Counted from the first letter of the stretch, positions 7,979 through 17,213 are shown. The stretch is DNA of 64,000 nt from Alicyclobacillus sp. ALC3 (GCF_028751195.1 NZ_CP066784.1:4216001-4280000); one strand, 5' to 3'. Notes: generated by a model from the sequence alone, not told the origin. Numbers and translations are program-made.

Positions 7979-8748
7979 GAAAAAGTACGTTTTCGTTCGG
8001 GCTCGGGGTGCTGTGCGCGGTGCTGGCCGGTGTCATTGGATCGCTGGCGCTTCACCGTGCACTGAACACGGAAACGGTCGTGGTCGCGACCCAAACGTTA
8101 TACCCGTATACACGGATTTCAAAGGCCGATGTCACGACCGTGACGGTGCCGAAAACCAGTGGCATCGCAGGACTGGCCACCCACGAATCGACGGTGGTCG
8201 GCCACTACCTTTCCTATTCCGTCCCGAAAGGCGATCCGGTCACGGCCGGGGACCTAAACCCATCTGGCGGCAGTTTTTCGACCTTTTTGACGCAGTACAC
8301 CGAGCGTACTGGCCAGACGGGCATGCTGATGTCGCTCCCTGTCCAGACGCCATTGGCGTCGGTGGTCAATCCTGGGGAGCAGATTGCGCTCTTGGTGCCA
8401 GAGCAAAACGGGGATTCGAAAACACTGACGACGATCGAACCGGTCCCTGTGCTGAACGTCCTTGTGCCCGCCAAAGGGGGAACGCCGACGGCACTGCTCA
8501 TCTTTGTCAGTGAAAAGAACTACCGGATACTGGCTCCAGCGGTTCTGAACAACAGCGTGCAGGTGGCCCTGATTCCGCAAAACGACTCGTTCTCGGCACC
8601 CGGTTCCATCCCGCTCTCCGCGCCCCTTTCACTCCCTGATTCACCCACGTCCGGCACCTCGACTCCCGCCACGTACGTGACCACATCCCCGCCTAAGACC
8701 AGTGCCTCGAACGGCGCGGCCAAGACGCAACAAGGGGGTGGTCATTGA
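7975..8748 (+). CDS. CpaB/RcpC-like SAF-domain pilus assembly protein
   Basis: About 257 residues: one N-terminal membrane segment (GLGVLCAVLAGVIGSLAL), then a SAF-type domain (VVVATQTLYPYTRISKADV, SYSVPKGDPVTAGDL) as in CpaB/RcpC/FlgA-like proteins. A Ser/Thr/Pro-rich C-terminal tail follows. The GTG at 7975 follows GGAGGTGATG and overlaps the upstream stop. CpaB family members are periplasmic or extracytoplasmic parts of Tad pilus machines. In a Gram-positive the role is probably scaffolding outside the membrane. Confidence 0.75.
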   Translation: MRKSTFSFGLGVLCAVLAGVIGSLALHRALNTETVVVATQTLYPYTRISKADVTTVTVPKTSGIAGLATHESTVVGHYLSYSVPKGDPVTAGDLNPSGGSFSTFLTQYTERTGQTGMLMSLPVQTPLASVVNPGEQIALLVPEQNGDSKTLTTIEPVPVLNVLVPAKGGTPTALLIFVSEKNYRILAPAVLNNSVQVALIPQNDSFSAPGSIPLSAPLSLPDSPTSGTSTPATYVTTSPPKTSASNGAAKTQQGGGH

Positions 8749-10058
8749 TGCATGACACAGTGGATCGATACATCGAACAGTTGAAGACCGTTGTAGTGCA
8801 CCATTCAAGGCTGCGACAACCAGGCATGACGCGCACGGACATGTACGCGTTTTTGTATCGCCTGTGCGCCGAACCAGATACGTTTGTGCCGGTGGAATCT
8901 CGGGAAAAGGTCATTACGATTTTACTCAATACCTGGTTTCGGTTTGATGTCCTGCAGTCGGTGATGGAGGACCCGCTGGTCACGGATGTGCATGTCATCG
9001 GCACAACGACCCTGGTGCAGCGAAACGGTCGCAAGTTTGAAGTTCCGGATGCGCACTTTGCATCAGAATTCTCACTCGGCGAATTCATCGACCGACAATT
9101 GGACGGTACGCCGTACCTGTATTCACAATCCGATCCGCTCACGGATGCCATTCTTCGTGGGGGCTACCGCATGAACGTCGTGGGTGGCCCGGGTACGCGT
9201 TATACCATCCGGGACGATGAAGGTCGGATCGTGACGGTACCACGAACGATTGTGAGTATCCGAAAGCCCATTTATCCATTCAACTTGGATGATCTCGTGA
9301 GCCTTGGCCTGTTGAATGCGGACACGCGGGCCTTCGTCCGACTGATGATGCAACTCGGGGACAGCTTCATTGTATCTGGCGGTGTGGGATCCGGAAAGAC
9401 AACCTTGATGAACGCGATGACGGGCGACATCCCGAACGGGCAATTGAACCTGATCATCGAGGAACTCCCGGAAATGGCGCCGCTTTGCGAATGGGCCATC
9501 CGGCTTACTGACCGTGCGGAGAACCACGAGGGGAAGGGCCGGATCGATATGGCCCGAAACCTCATCAACTCACTGCGAATGAACGCGGACAACGAGTATA
9601 TCGGGGAAGTGCGCTACGCCGACATTGCGTATCTGTTCCTGCGCATGAGCCTGATTGTTCGTAGGCAAACAGGGACGACGTTTCACAGTCACGTGGGATT
9701 GCACTCGGGGGTCGAAGGTGTCTTGACCCGGTTCCTGCTAGAGGCGGCAGATGGTGCCAAATCCCGGGCGTCGTATCTCAACATGGCTGGCATGATGGGC
9801 GATAAGATCCGGTTCGTGTTCACGCTCCGAGACACGCGCTTTGGCAAACGCATCACAGAGATCGGTGAAATTCTCGGGTTCGATTTTACGGAGCGCGCGC
9901 TGCGTTGGCAGCCGATCATGACCTATGATGCGACGACCGACACATTCCACTTTCACGGTGTTACGGACGCGATGCGGGAACGGGCGGGTGTGGAGGGCAT
10001 CGAAGTAACGTTACCCAGAAACCAGGAAGCGGTGCGTTTGTATCGCATCGCTTCGTAA
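8748..10058 (+). CDS. tadA: TadA/CpaF-type secretion ATPase
   Basis: About 436 residues. The motor ATPase has Walker A GGVGSGKTT at about residue 211, a Walker B-like region LNLIIEELPEM, and a His-box region (TGTTFHSHVGLHS). The N-terminal domain (DPLVTDVHVIGTTTLVQRNG) is typical of CpaF/VirB11 hexameric ATPases. The ATG at 8748 overlaps the upstream TGA and follows GGGGGTG; a TTG three bases earlier is an alternative. It would power pilus assembly by the TadB/TadC pair encoded next. The order ATPase-TadB-TadC-pilin supports the Tad assignment over conjugation. Confidence 0.85.
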   Translation: MHDTVDRYIEQLKTVVVHHSRLRQPGMTRTDMYAFLYRLCAEPDTFVPVESREKVITILLNTWFRFDVLQSVMEDPLVTDVHVIGTTTLVQRNGRKFEVPDAHFASEFSLGEFIDRQLDGTPYLYSQSDPLTDAILRGGYRMNVVGGPGTRYTIRDDEGRIVTVPRTIVSIRKPIYPFNLDDLVSLGLLNADTRAFVRLMMQLGDSFIVSGGVGSGKTTLMNAMTGDIPNGQLNLIIEELPEMAPLCEWAIRLTDRAENHEGKGRIDMARNLINSLRMNADNEYIGEVRYADIAYLFLRMSLIVRRQTGTTFHSHVGLHSGVEGVLTRFLLEAADGAKSRASYLNMAGMMGDKIRFVFTLRDTRFGKRITEIGEILGFDFTERALRWQPIMTYDATTDTFHFHGVTDAMRERAGVEGIEVTLPRNQEAVRLYRIAS

Positions 10059-10071
10059 AGAGGTGGTATTT

Positions 10072-10983
10072 ATGAACGGGCTACTCTATACCCGACTGTT
10101 TGGGTTATCCGTGGCGCTCGCTGTCGTGTTCTGGCTGTTCGGGCGGGAACTACGAAACGTGGAATGGCGGGCGCGATTCAGGGATGTGATGGCGGACGGC
10201 GCCACGAAACGCAAGAAGCGAAGCCTCTTAGAGGGGTATTTCAACCGGATTGTCGCGTATTACCGGATCCTCGACAAATCGTATACGGAACGAACCGCGC
10301 TTGTCCATGTCGCGGTTCTTTTTTTGGCCTGTTTCGCGATCACTTGGTTGCTCCATTACTTCATCCTGTTCGCGGTCTCGCTGAGTATCGGTGTTTCCCT
10401 GTTCTTGTATGAACGCTACTGGGCACGCTTGGCACGTCGCCGTCGGGAAGAAATCCTGAACGCGTTTCTTCGCCAGGGGGTGGAGCGCGGGGTGCATGTC
10501 CTCTCCGCAACTGGTCGTCTGGACGATGCGCTGGCACGGATGGCTGAAGCGGTTCGTTATGCGCCCCTTCGTACCCGGCTCATGAACCTTTGTCACCTGA
10601 TGGCATCGCCTCAGTTCGCGACACCCGAAGACGCGTTCGTCCACTGGGCAAATGGACTTGGCATCGAGGACATCGCGCATTTTGCACTCGCAACACGTGA
10701 AGCAAAAAAGTACAACGTACCAATCGACCAACTCTGGCTCGACATGGCGGAGATCCAGGGAAAAGAACTTGAATATCTCCGCCGCATCCGGGCGGAGACG
10801 GCCCATCAACGAACAGGTGGGTATTGGTTCTATGGCATGTTGGCGGGCAGTTTTCTTGTGGCGTATCCGTTTGCCGCACCGTACATGAACGAGGTTACAC
10901 GGTTTTTCTTCTGGGTCACGCTCGCGGTGATGACGACGGGGCTGTACCTCATCACCAGCCGTAGCCAGGTTATCGAAGCATAG
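10072..10983 (+). CDS. tadB: TadB-like inner-membrane platform protein (T2SSF domain)
   Basis: About 303 residues with hydrophobic segments at the N-terminus (FGLSVALAVVFWLFG), in the centre (two adjacent segments around LFLACFAITWLLHYFILF) and at the C-terminus (two segments ending in GLYLITSR). The cytoplasmic T2SSF-like part lies between them. It starts at ATG 10072 behind AGAGGTGG. TadB and TadC together form the membrane platform on which TadA acts. Assignment as B rather than C is by gene order. Confidence 0.75.
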   Translation: MNGLLYTRLFGLSVALAVVFWLFGRELRNVEWRARFRDVMADGATKRKKRSLLEGYFNRIVAYYRILDKSYTERTALVHVAVLFLACFAITWLLHYFILFAVSLSIGVSLFLYERYWARLARRRREEILNAFLRQGVERGVHVLSATGRLDDALARMAEAVRYAPLRTRLMNLCHLMASPQFATPEDAFVHWANGLGIEDIAHFALATREAKKYNVPIDQLWLDMAEIQGKELEYLRRIRAETAHQRTGGYWFYGMLAGSFLVAYPFAAPYMNEVTRFFFWVTLAVMTTGLYLITSRSQVIEA

Positions 10984-10996
10984 GAGGGGAGGATGA

Positions 10997-11809
10997 ATGA
11001 ATCTGACTTGGATGTCTGCCGGGTTCGGCACACTCGTCACCCTATCGTGGTTTTGTTTTTGGCAGTGGCGCACCCGCGCCTGGCAGGAATTTCGTCAGCG
11101 CGTTCTGCGCGACGCTCCAGTGAAATCAAGGCGCACAAGGGCACGTTCCTATAGGACGTTGCTCACGAGAGAGGCGGCAGCGCTCGGCACCCCCGATCAG
11201 GCCGTACTCTGGCAACGGGTGGTCATCCTCACCTCGGCCGTCGTCACTGCCGGCGCGCTTCTCTTGCGAGTGTGGGCCCTCTTGTTTCTCATCCCGGCCA
11301 TATTTGCGACTCCACTACTCTACTCCCGGTTATCCGCTCGTGCCCATATTCGCAAATTGACGAAGCAAACGCGGGTCACGGAGATGCTGATCGCCTTTCT
11401 CATGCGGGCGGGAGCGACCCTGTCCGACACTTTCGCGACCTTGGCAGAGCGCCTCGACGCACCCATACGGGACAAGCTCCGTGAGGTGAATGCCCAGAAA
11501 CGAGTGGCCACCTTGCCGGGCGCGCTCGAAGCGTTGGCCGATTCAACGGGTGTGTCGCAACTCCGTGAACTGTCCTCTTTGGTCTCGGAATCGGAACGAA
11601 ACGGCACTCCGGTCGCCGACGCGCTCTTTCGCAGCATTCAACTCGATATGAAAATGCGGGACGCAATTGCTGCCGAACGCTACGGAAAGGTGCAACTCGA
11701 GGTCGCCATGTACGCCACCCTACTTATTGCGATGCCGGGCTTTGGATTTGCGATCTACGCCATGCTCACGTTTGCTCTGCACCTGTTTAGCGCATGGAGC
11801 CTTGGCTAA
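10997..11809 (+). CDS. tadC: TadC-like inner-membrane platform protein (T2SSF domain)
   Basis: A 270-residue protein with paired membrane segments around residues 75-110, a cytoplasmic helical T2SSF region (MLIAFLMRAGATLSDTFATLAERL and SQLRELSSLVSESERNGTPV) and C-terminal membrane segments. The GTPVADAL stretch is characteristic of TadC/GspF-like proteins. The ATG at 10997 has AGGAGGGGAGG upstream. It is the second platform subunit of the pilus operon. Confidence 0.75.
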   Translation: MNLTWMSAGFGTLVTLSWFCFWQWRTRAWQEFRQRVLRDAPVKSRRTRARSYRTLLTREAAALGTPDQAVLWQRVVILTSAVVTAGALLLRVWALLFLIPAIFATPLLYSRLSARAHIRKLTKQTRVTEMLIAFLMRAGATLSDTFATLAERLDAPIRDKLREVNAQKRVATLPGALEALADSTGVSQLRELSSLVSESERNGTPVADALFRSIQLDMKMRDAIAAERYGKVQLEVAMYATLLIAMPGFGFAIYAMLTFALHLFSAWSLG

Positions 11810-11878
11810 TCGCTGGCACCCGCCTGGCACCCACGCGGTGTGTCTGTGAGCGATGCTTGGAGGGGAGGTGATTTGCGT

Positions 11879-12070
11879 GTGACAAACGTCCTGAGGCAGG
11901 TTTGGCGTTTTCTGCAGGTAGATGATGGAGGCATCATGGACGAATACGTGACCATGGTCGGGTTCTGGATCTTTTCAACGGTCGTGGTACTCGTTGCGGC
12001 AGGGCTCATTTGGGCAGCGCTGTCCGGGGACTTGCAAGCCATGGTCAAAGACTTAACCAACCTTTTTTGA
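11879..12070 (+). CDS. Flp-like type IVb pilin
   Basis: A 63-residue prepilin. A short basic leader (TNVLRQVWRFLQVDDG) is followed by G then IMDEYVTMVGFW and a single long hydrophobic segment. This fits the Flp rule of cleavage after glycine with Glu-Tyr at +5/+6. The start is GTG 11879 behind GGGAGGTGA. It directly follows TadC and would be the major pilus subunit, matured by the peptidase encoded at 15949. It diverges from usual Flp sequences in its short Trp-containing membrane helix. Confidence 0.7.
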   Translation: MTNVLRQVWRFLQVDDGGIMDEYVTMVGFWIFSTVVVLVAAGLIWAALSGDLQAMVKDLTNLF

Positions 12071-12092
12071 ATCATCGGGAGGCGAATTGTCG

Positions 12093-12389
12093 ATGAACAA
12101 GTGGAAACGAGCGATAACGTGGATGATGGCCACAGACGCCAATACGGCGGAAGAGAATACGAACCGTGGTCTGTGGTGGCTGGTCGGCATCATTGCCGTG
12201 ACGCTCATCGCGGGGATTGCCTATTTCATGATCGGGCACCTGTTGACACAGGCCCAAGGCGGGGTCACGACAGCCTCGACCAGCCTGTCCTCGCAAAGTG
12301 GCTTGACCCAACTGGCGCAACAAGCGGAGAGCGGAACACTCCAAGTGGGAACGTCTTCCGTGGGAAGCGGCGGTTACAAGGCACCTTAA
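12093..12389 (+). CDS. Small single-pass membrane protein of the Tad operon
   Basis: About 98 residues: a basic leader (NKWKRAITWMMATDANTAEENT), one hydrophobic segment (LWWLVGIIAVTLIAGIAYFMIG) and a Ser/Gln/Thr-rich exterior tail. The ATG at 12093 follows GGGAGG. The layout resembles a second pilin or minor pseudopilin, but the Gly-(x4)-Glu-Tyr processing site is not clear, so processing is uncertain. Its position between the pilin and the TadE-like genes supports a structural pilus role. Confidence 0.6.
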   Translation: MNKWKRAITWMMATDANTAEENTNRGLWWLVGIIAVTLIAGIAYFMIGHLLTQAQGGVTTASTSLSSQSGLTQLAQQAESGTLQVGTSSVGSGGYKAP

Positions 12390-12460
12390 TGTAAAACAGT
12401 GATTTTGGGGGCAGGCGAAAATGGTCTGCCCCTCAGTTCTCTTCTTGGGGGTGAATCTCT

Positions 12461-12916
12461 TTGCCGAGCAACCTGATTACCACACTGTTTGCCATCTGCG
12501 TCAGTTTTGCTGTGGCCGTCATGGTGATGCTCGCGCCGCCTCTTGTCAGTACCAAGCTGAAAATGGACGCCATCGCACAAGACGTGGCCCGGGTGTACGC
12601 CATTACGGGAAGTATCAACGCGGTACAAAACGAAGTTAATGCAGACCTGGCTGCAGAACACGTCCCGACTTCGTGGAACGGGCAAACCCTCGTGTCAGTT
12701 TCCGTGACCCCAGACGGGAGTCAGCAAGTCGGGGTAGCGATCAATGCGACGCCGACGTCCTCAAACTCCGATGTGGTGATTCAATACAACGCCCCTGTCC
12801 CTTTTGATCGGGCACTCACTTTGTTCGGCGGGCCGGTGCTTCAGGCAACCATCCCCATGACCGCATCGGCATCCTTATGGAATGAAGTACAGTACACGGG
12901 GGTGGGATCCGGATGA
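12461..12916 (+). CDS. TadE-like minor pseudopilin
   Basis: A 151-residue protein with an N-terminal hydrophobic segment (NLITTLFAICVSFAVAVMVML) and an extracytoplasmic domain of beta character (TLVSVSVTPDGSQQVGVAI). The start is TTG 12461 behind GGGGGTGAA. It overlaps the next pseudopilin by four bases (ATGA). TadE/TadF-type proteins initiate or stabilise the Flp fibre. Assignment rests on topology and position. Confidence 0.55.
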   Translation: MPSNLITTLFAICVSFAVAVMVMLAPPLVSTKLKMDAIAQDVARVYAITGSINAVQNEVNADLAAEHVPTSWNGQTLVSVSVTPDGSQQVGVAINATPTSSNSDVVIQYNAPVPFDRALTLFGGPVLQATIPMTASASLWNEVQYTGVGSG

Positions 12917-13425
12917 AGGCTACGGGTCGAGTTTCGACATGGTTGTCGCGAGAAGACGCCTACACGTTCAGTCTCAATTTTGCGTTTCTAACCGTGACGG
13001 TGGGCATGATCCTGCTTCTCATCCTCGCTTGGATCGCGTCCGGCCTTGCAGCCGGGACGGAACTTCGCAGAGCCACGACCGCCGCTGCACTTGCTGCACA
13101 GGACAACGTGACGCAGTCTGTCACCGCCTCAGGAACGGGCTTTTTGACGTCCGCGGGATGGACATTCGATGGGTCCTATGCATCTGCGGCAGAGCAGACG
13201 TTTGCCATGGAAGTAGCGGATATGCACCTGAACAACGTGTTCGAGAACCTCAATTGCCAGACATCTGTGACAGGAAACCGCGTGACAGTGATCGGGACAG
13301 GATTGTTTCTGCCGGTTTTTCTAGAGGGCGCGGCGGAGCGCGTTCCGGGTCTACAGGCAGTCTCTGTACCCATGAGTGTCACGGTGCCAGTGGAATACAA
13401 GGTTGTGGGAGAGGGGGGATCTTGA
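12913..13425 (+). CDS. TadE/TadF-like minor pseudopilin
   Basis: A 170-residue protein with a short cytoplasmic leader (STWLSREDAYTFSLNF), a hydrophobic segment (TVTVGMILLLILAWIASGLAAG) and an exterior domain containing a lone cysteine (FENLNCQTS). The Glu-Asp-Ala leader before the helix is reminiscent of TadE-type sites. It overlaps the upstream gene and ends two bases before the large surface protein, so it is translationally linked to both. Confidence 0.55.
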   Translation: MKATGRVSTWLSREDAYTFSLNFAFLTVTVGMILLLILAWIASGLAAGTELRRATTAAALAAQDNVTQSVTASGTGFLTSAGWTFDGSYASAAEQTFAMEVADMHLNNVFENLNCQTSVTGNRVTVIGTGLFLPVFLEGAAERVPGLQAVSVPMSVTVPVEYKVVGEGGS

Positions 13426-13426
13426 G

Positions 13427-15871
13427 ATGGAAAGGGAAACACGCATGCTACTTTGGGCACTGTTTGGCATTGGGGTTCTGACGGTCGCATTTCTTCCGGC
13501 GGCGTGGACAAGCCTCAATCACAATACGTCAACCGGGGTCAAATCAAATGCCAAGATGGCGCAGGTGCTATGGGGACAGTCGCCGTCCGTCACACCGTAC
13601 GTTTCAGGATGGGCGAATGATACGAACGTCCCGATTATTCCTGGTGCAGTCGATCCGCATATCACGTCTTTGTCTTGGAAGACGTCAACGTGGGGTCCGC
13701 AGCTCGTCATCTCCGGGTATGGATTCGGCAACCCACCGGCGCCCGGGAACGCATCAACCACGATTGCGGATGCCATGCGCGGATGGGTCGCAGGCGACGC
13801 CAGTCAATACGGCGTACAGCCCATCGTCTCGCTCTGGCGCAATGACCGGATTGAGATCAGTGGGTTTGCCGGATATGGGCAGTCGGATGTGAGTCATTGG
13901 TCGGATGGAAACGGGAGCTGGGTATTTGCGTCAGGCGACGCGTTAACGATCCAGGTGACCAACCCACAAACCGGTGATACAGGAAACTATCAGGTCCTTT
14001 ATCCACCGAGTGCTCCGTTGCCATCGTTGACGCTGAACCCGCTCTCGGACCTTGTCGCAGGTGCACAGACAACGATCACCGGACAAGTCACCTTTACCGG
14101 ACAGCCGCTGGCCAATCAAGCGGTGAATGTCTCCGTGACCTCTGGTCAGCTCGGTGGCACAGCGTATACGGACAACCCGAACGAACATGTGGTGTACACA
14201 GACCCAACGGGGCATTTCTCCATTCCCTGTACGGCAAACACAAGTGGCATCGTGTCGGTTACCGTCATGGCAGATGGCGTAACTGAACACATGACGTTCA
14301 CAGTGGAAAACCCGCACTTGGTACTCCAGGTGAACGTACCGACGCCAAACTTGAGTTTACCAAGTGGCGCGGTGAACCCATGGAATGGCGATGTGACAGA
14401 CTTTCCGTTCTACGCCTTCTCCCAGCTTCCCATCAACATGAACTTCCCTTACCCGGCGCAAGCTGTGTCCGGTGGCACACACACGCTTTGGAACAAAGAC
14501 TCGGCGATGAATTTTTGGGTGGGGCAAAACCCGGACTTTCCAAACGGCGTGCAGTTTGACCACACCACGGTCACCGTACCCACTTCGGAAACCGCCCAAA
14601 TCAGCCTTCCGGACGCTGTATCTGACGGATGGGTGGATGATTTTGAAGTCATCTACGTGAACGGCAGACCTGTCGCGATGTCCAACGGGTCTTACGGGGC
14701 GAGCGCTTCCGAGTTTGCAGGGGTTCCAATGTTTTCAAGTAACACCGAACAGATCCCGGTTCAACTGAAACCTGGGCAAAACGACGTCGTGATCGAAGGC
14801 CTGAACACGGATGGATTTGCTGGGGCTGGCTTGCAACCCGCGTTTATGGACCTGAAGATGACAGATCCGAGTGGGAAGGTCCTTGCGTCTACAGCGGATC
14901 CGTCAGCGTGGCAGAGTACAGGGTATATAGAGTCCACTCCCTCATCGTGGAACACGGCTGCAACGGAATACATCCTACAAGAGGGAACTGCAGAACCCGT
15001 TTATGAGCAACAGACGAGTGCAGCACTTGTCGGTCAGCATTATCCGGTACAGGGTCGGCTCACCTCGAACGGACAGCCGGTGGCGGATCAAACGGTGAGG
15101 CTTACGGTAACGGGAGGTACGATACAGCCTACGGTGGTCCAAACCGACGCGTCGGGGAACTTTACCGCAACCTTTACAGCACCGGGTACTCCCGGTATCT
15201 ACAAGATCACCGCAACGGGAGCAGGGTCATCCACGACGACGACCGTACCTGTCGTAAGCAACCAATTGGTGAGCGGTCCCATCATGAACGGCATGCCCTC
15301 ACAGTGGAGTGGGGATTGGGCTTCGCATATGTATCTCACCTCTCTTCCGCAAAACGCGCAGATTCTGGCCAGTAATGGTTCACAGCCAACGGCAGCCTAT
15401 TTCCGGTATGGAGACGGACAGGTACTGGTCGACACGCAGACGGTCGAGTTTTATTACGGCACGGATAGTTGGGCAACAACAGAGTGGAACAACATGATCC
15501 ACGATTTTCTCGAACCTGCCAAAAAGCCGATCTTACTACTCTACGACGGCGTAAATTGGGGCAGCAACGCACAGGCGGTGAACGCCATCAAACAGGCGGT
15601 GCCAAGTGCGGCGGTGAGTACCCTTTCCACACCGAATATCCCGGATATGAACCAGTATGGAACGATTGTGGTGGATGCGGTGCAGGCAGGTTGGTTTGAG
15701 CAGAACCTCGAACAGGTCATGCCGCAGATCGATACCTGGATTCAGAACGGTGGGACGCTCATCTTTGACTCGACAGAACAGCAGAACATTCAGTGGAGTG
15801 CAGGGCCAGACGGAATATCTAATGTTTGGGATCTCTCACCGGTGAATGACCTCGTGGGCAATCTGCAGTAG
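13427..15871 (+). CDS. Large Ig-like surface protein of the Tad operon
   Basis: About 814 residues with one N-terminal membrane anchor or signal (LWALFGIGVLTVAFLPAAW). Two repeats of a bacterial Ig-like (Big/invasin-type) domain are visible: TITGQVTFTGQPLANQAVNVSV near residue 215 and VQGRLTSNGQPVADQTVRLTV near 540. Both end in DxTGHF/DASGNF-type turns. The last 130 residues (ILLLYDGVNWGSN ... GTLIFDSTE) look like a ThuA/GATase-like alpha/beta domain. The ATG at 13427 has GAGGGGGG upstream. It could be a pilus tip adhesin or TadG-like protein; no enzyme residues can be assigned. Confidence 0.6.
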   Translation: MERETRMLLWALFGIGVLTVAFLPAAWTSLNHNTSTGVKSNAKMAQVLWGQSPSVTPYVSGWANDTNVPIIPGAVDPHITSLSWKTSTWGPQLVISGYGFGNPPAPGNASTTIADAMRGWVAGDASQYGVQPIVSLWRNDRIEISGFAGYGQSDVSHWSDGNGSWVFASGDALTIQVTNPQTGDTGNYQVLYPPSAPLPSLTLNPLSDLVAGAQTTITGQVTFTGQPLANQAVNVSVTSGQLGGTAYTDNPNEHVVYTDPTGHFSIPCTANTSGIVSVTVMADGVTEHMTFTVENPHLVLQVNVPTPNLSLPSGAVNPWNGDVTDFPFYAFSQLPINMNFPYPAQAVSGGTHTLWNKDSAMNFWVGQNPDFPNGVQFDHTTVTVPTSETAQISLPDAVSDGWVDDFEVIYVNGRPVAMSNGSYGASASEFAGVPMFSSNTEQIPVQLKPGQNDVVIEGLNTDGFAGAGLQPAFMDLKMTDPSGKVLASTADPSAWQSTGYIESTPSSWNTAATEYILQEGTAEPVYEQQTSAALVGQHYPVQGRLTSNGQPVADQTVRLTVTGGTIQPTVVQTDASGNFTATFTAPGTPGIYKITATGAGSSTTTTVPVVSNQLVSGPIMNGMPSQWSGDWASHMYLTSLPQNAQILASNGSQPTAAYFRYGDGQVLVDTQTVEFYYGTDSWATTEWNNMIHDFLEPAKKPILLLYDGVNWGSNAQAVNAIKQAVPSAAVSTLSTPNIPDMNQYGTIVVDAVQAGWFEQNLEQVMPQIDTWIQNGGTLIFDSTEQQNIQWSAGPDGISNVWDLSPVNDLVGNLQ

Positions 15872-15948
15872 ACGCAACATTGACGCGCCGCAGCGATGAA
15901 CACCGTCGAATCGATACGTCTTAGCGGCACCACAAGGGAGGTGGGAGC

Positions 15949-16455
15949 TTGGTCTCGAAGATTGTTTTGCAGGCACTGTTCGGTAGTTCGACGATGATAG
16001 AGAATCCATGGACACTTCACGCTCAGGTGATTTGGCTGACGCTGCTTGTCTTCACGGTTCTCGCTGCATGGTTTGACATAAGAGAACGCCGCATCCCCAA
16101 CACGTGGAATCTCGCGGGTTTGGTGGTTTTGCTAGGATTACAAGTTTGGTTTTGGGCATACATCAGTGCATTTGTTGCCGTGTTTCTCACGGGACTCGTG
16201 ATGCTCTTGCCCACAGTCTATCAGGCATGGGGACAGGGCGACTGGAAAATGGCAATGGTCTATGGGGCAGCACTGGGCGTGCTGCCCACGCTTGTGATTT
16301 GGTGGCTGGCCATGCTGGTGGCCAAGGTCTACAGCACCATCATAAAGAAGATCGGGGTTCGGCGGCTACAAATGGATGCCAAAGCGGGCCTGCCCGTGGC
16401 TGTCTTCGTTCTGATGGCGTCGATTCTCTTCTTTGCTGCCTTGTCTCTCATATAA
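15949..16455 (+). CDS. tadV: Prepilin peptidase (A24 family, TadV/CpaA-like)
   Basis: A 168-residue polytopic membrane protein. The two catalytic aspartates of A24 peptidases are visible in WFDIRERRIPN (about residue 45) and GQGDWKM (about residue 97). It starts at TTG 15949 behind GGGAGGTGGG. It would cleave and possibly methylate the Flp-like pilin and pseudopilins. It is the last gene of the operon; a terminator-like hairpin follows at 16537. Confidence 0.85.
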   Translation: MVSKIVLQALFGSSTMIENPWTLHAQVIWLTLLVFTVLAAWFDIRERRIPNTWNLAGLVVLLGLQVWFWAYISAFVAVFLTGLVMLLPTVYQAWGQGDWKMAMVYGAALGVLPTLVIWWLAMLVAKVYSTIIKKIGVRRLQMDAKAGLPVAVFVLMASILFFAALSLI

Positions 16456-16512
16456 AGGAACAATGCGGCCTATCGTTGATTGCGTCTCTGAAGGAGGCTT
16501 CTTCTCGATTGT

Positions 16513-17139
16513 CTGATGCGTCAAGCCGCTATCTAGCCCTCCGCGCACAGGAGGGTTTTTTGCCCTACACCATCCGGGCTTACCAGGTTCAACACAATCT
16601 ATTGATTCGAGACATCGGCGATGTCGAAGATGGACCTCATCACATTAGAACGTCTACGGGGACATGAACAGGAGCACATGCATATGAAGCCAAGCAGTCT
16701 CCGGCATAAGGTACGGGCCATTAAGATCCTATTCAAGTGACCGTTAGAAGAGGATCTCCTTGTGCGCGATCCAACGGTGAAGCTGAAGGAATCAAAGCTT
16801 GGCAAGCATGTACCAAAGGCGCTCATGATGGATGAACTTGAACTGCTGCGGGATTCCTGCACCAGTATCTTGAAGCAGGCGCTGATGGAGTTTTTCTTTA
16901 CCATAGGATGTCGGGTGGGGAAGGTCCAAAAGCTGAATCGCAGTGCCATCGACGGGCAGCGCGGCTGTGTGAACGTCATCGGGAAGGGCAACAAGGAGCG
17001 GGAGGTGTACTTTGGCTCAAAGGCCCACATATGGCTACAGAGGTATCTCAATTTTCGAGGCGATATGGATGCGGCCCTGTTTGTCACCGAACGTTACTCG
17101 GTTTGGCAGCCTTTCGCATTTGTCATAGATAATGTCTGA
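16513..17139 (+). pseudogene. Degenerate tyrosine recombinase (Xer/phage integrase)
   Basis: Three reading-frame pieces together spell an integrase. The N-terminal core-binding piece (RYLALRAQEGFLPYTIRAYQ) runs to about 16660. After a frame shift come HMKPSSLRHKVRAI and an in-frame TGA at 16738 where a Trp is expected. The catalytic piece (16741-17139) has FFFTIGCRVGKVQKLNRSAI and VIGKGNKEREVYF. The downstream His-x-x-Arg box and active Tyr are missing, so the gene is truncated as well as shifted. It probably marks a former element boundary between the Tad and mer modules. Confidence 0.75.
16537..16561 (+). terminator. Terminator-like hairpin after the Tad operon
   Basis: CCCTCC pairs with GGAGGG around a seven-base loop and is followed by six Ts, about 80 bases after the peptidase stop. 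It lies within the start of the integrase remnant, so it may be either a true terminator or a coding coincidence. Confidence 0.5.
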
Positions 17140-17213
17140 AGGGTTCCTTCATAATGATGGGGCCGCGATCTAATTCTTCTGTATTCATATAACTTACTTT
17201 TCGTACCTCCTTC

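Noticed and set aside
16104..16455. Long frame overlapping the prepilin peptidase
   Set aside because: It is a shadow of the peptidase gene; only the part after about 16510 encodes integrase sequence.
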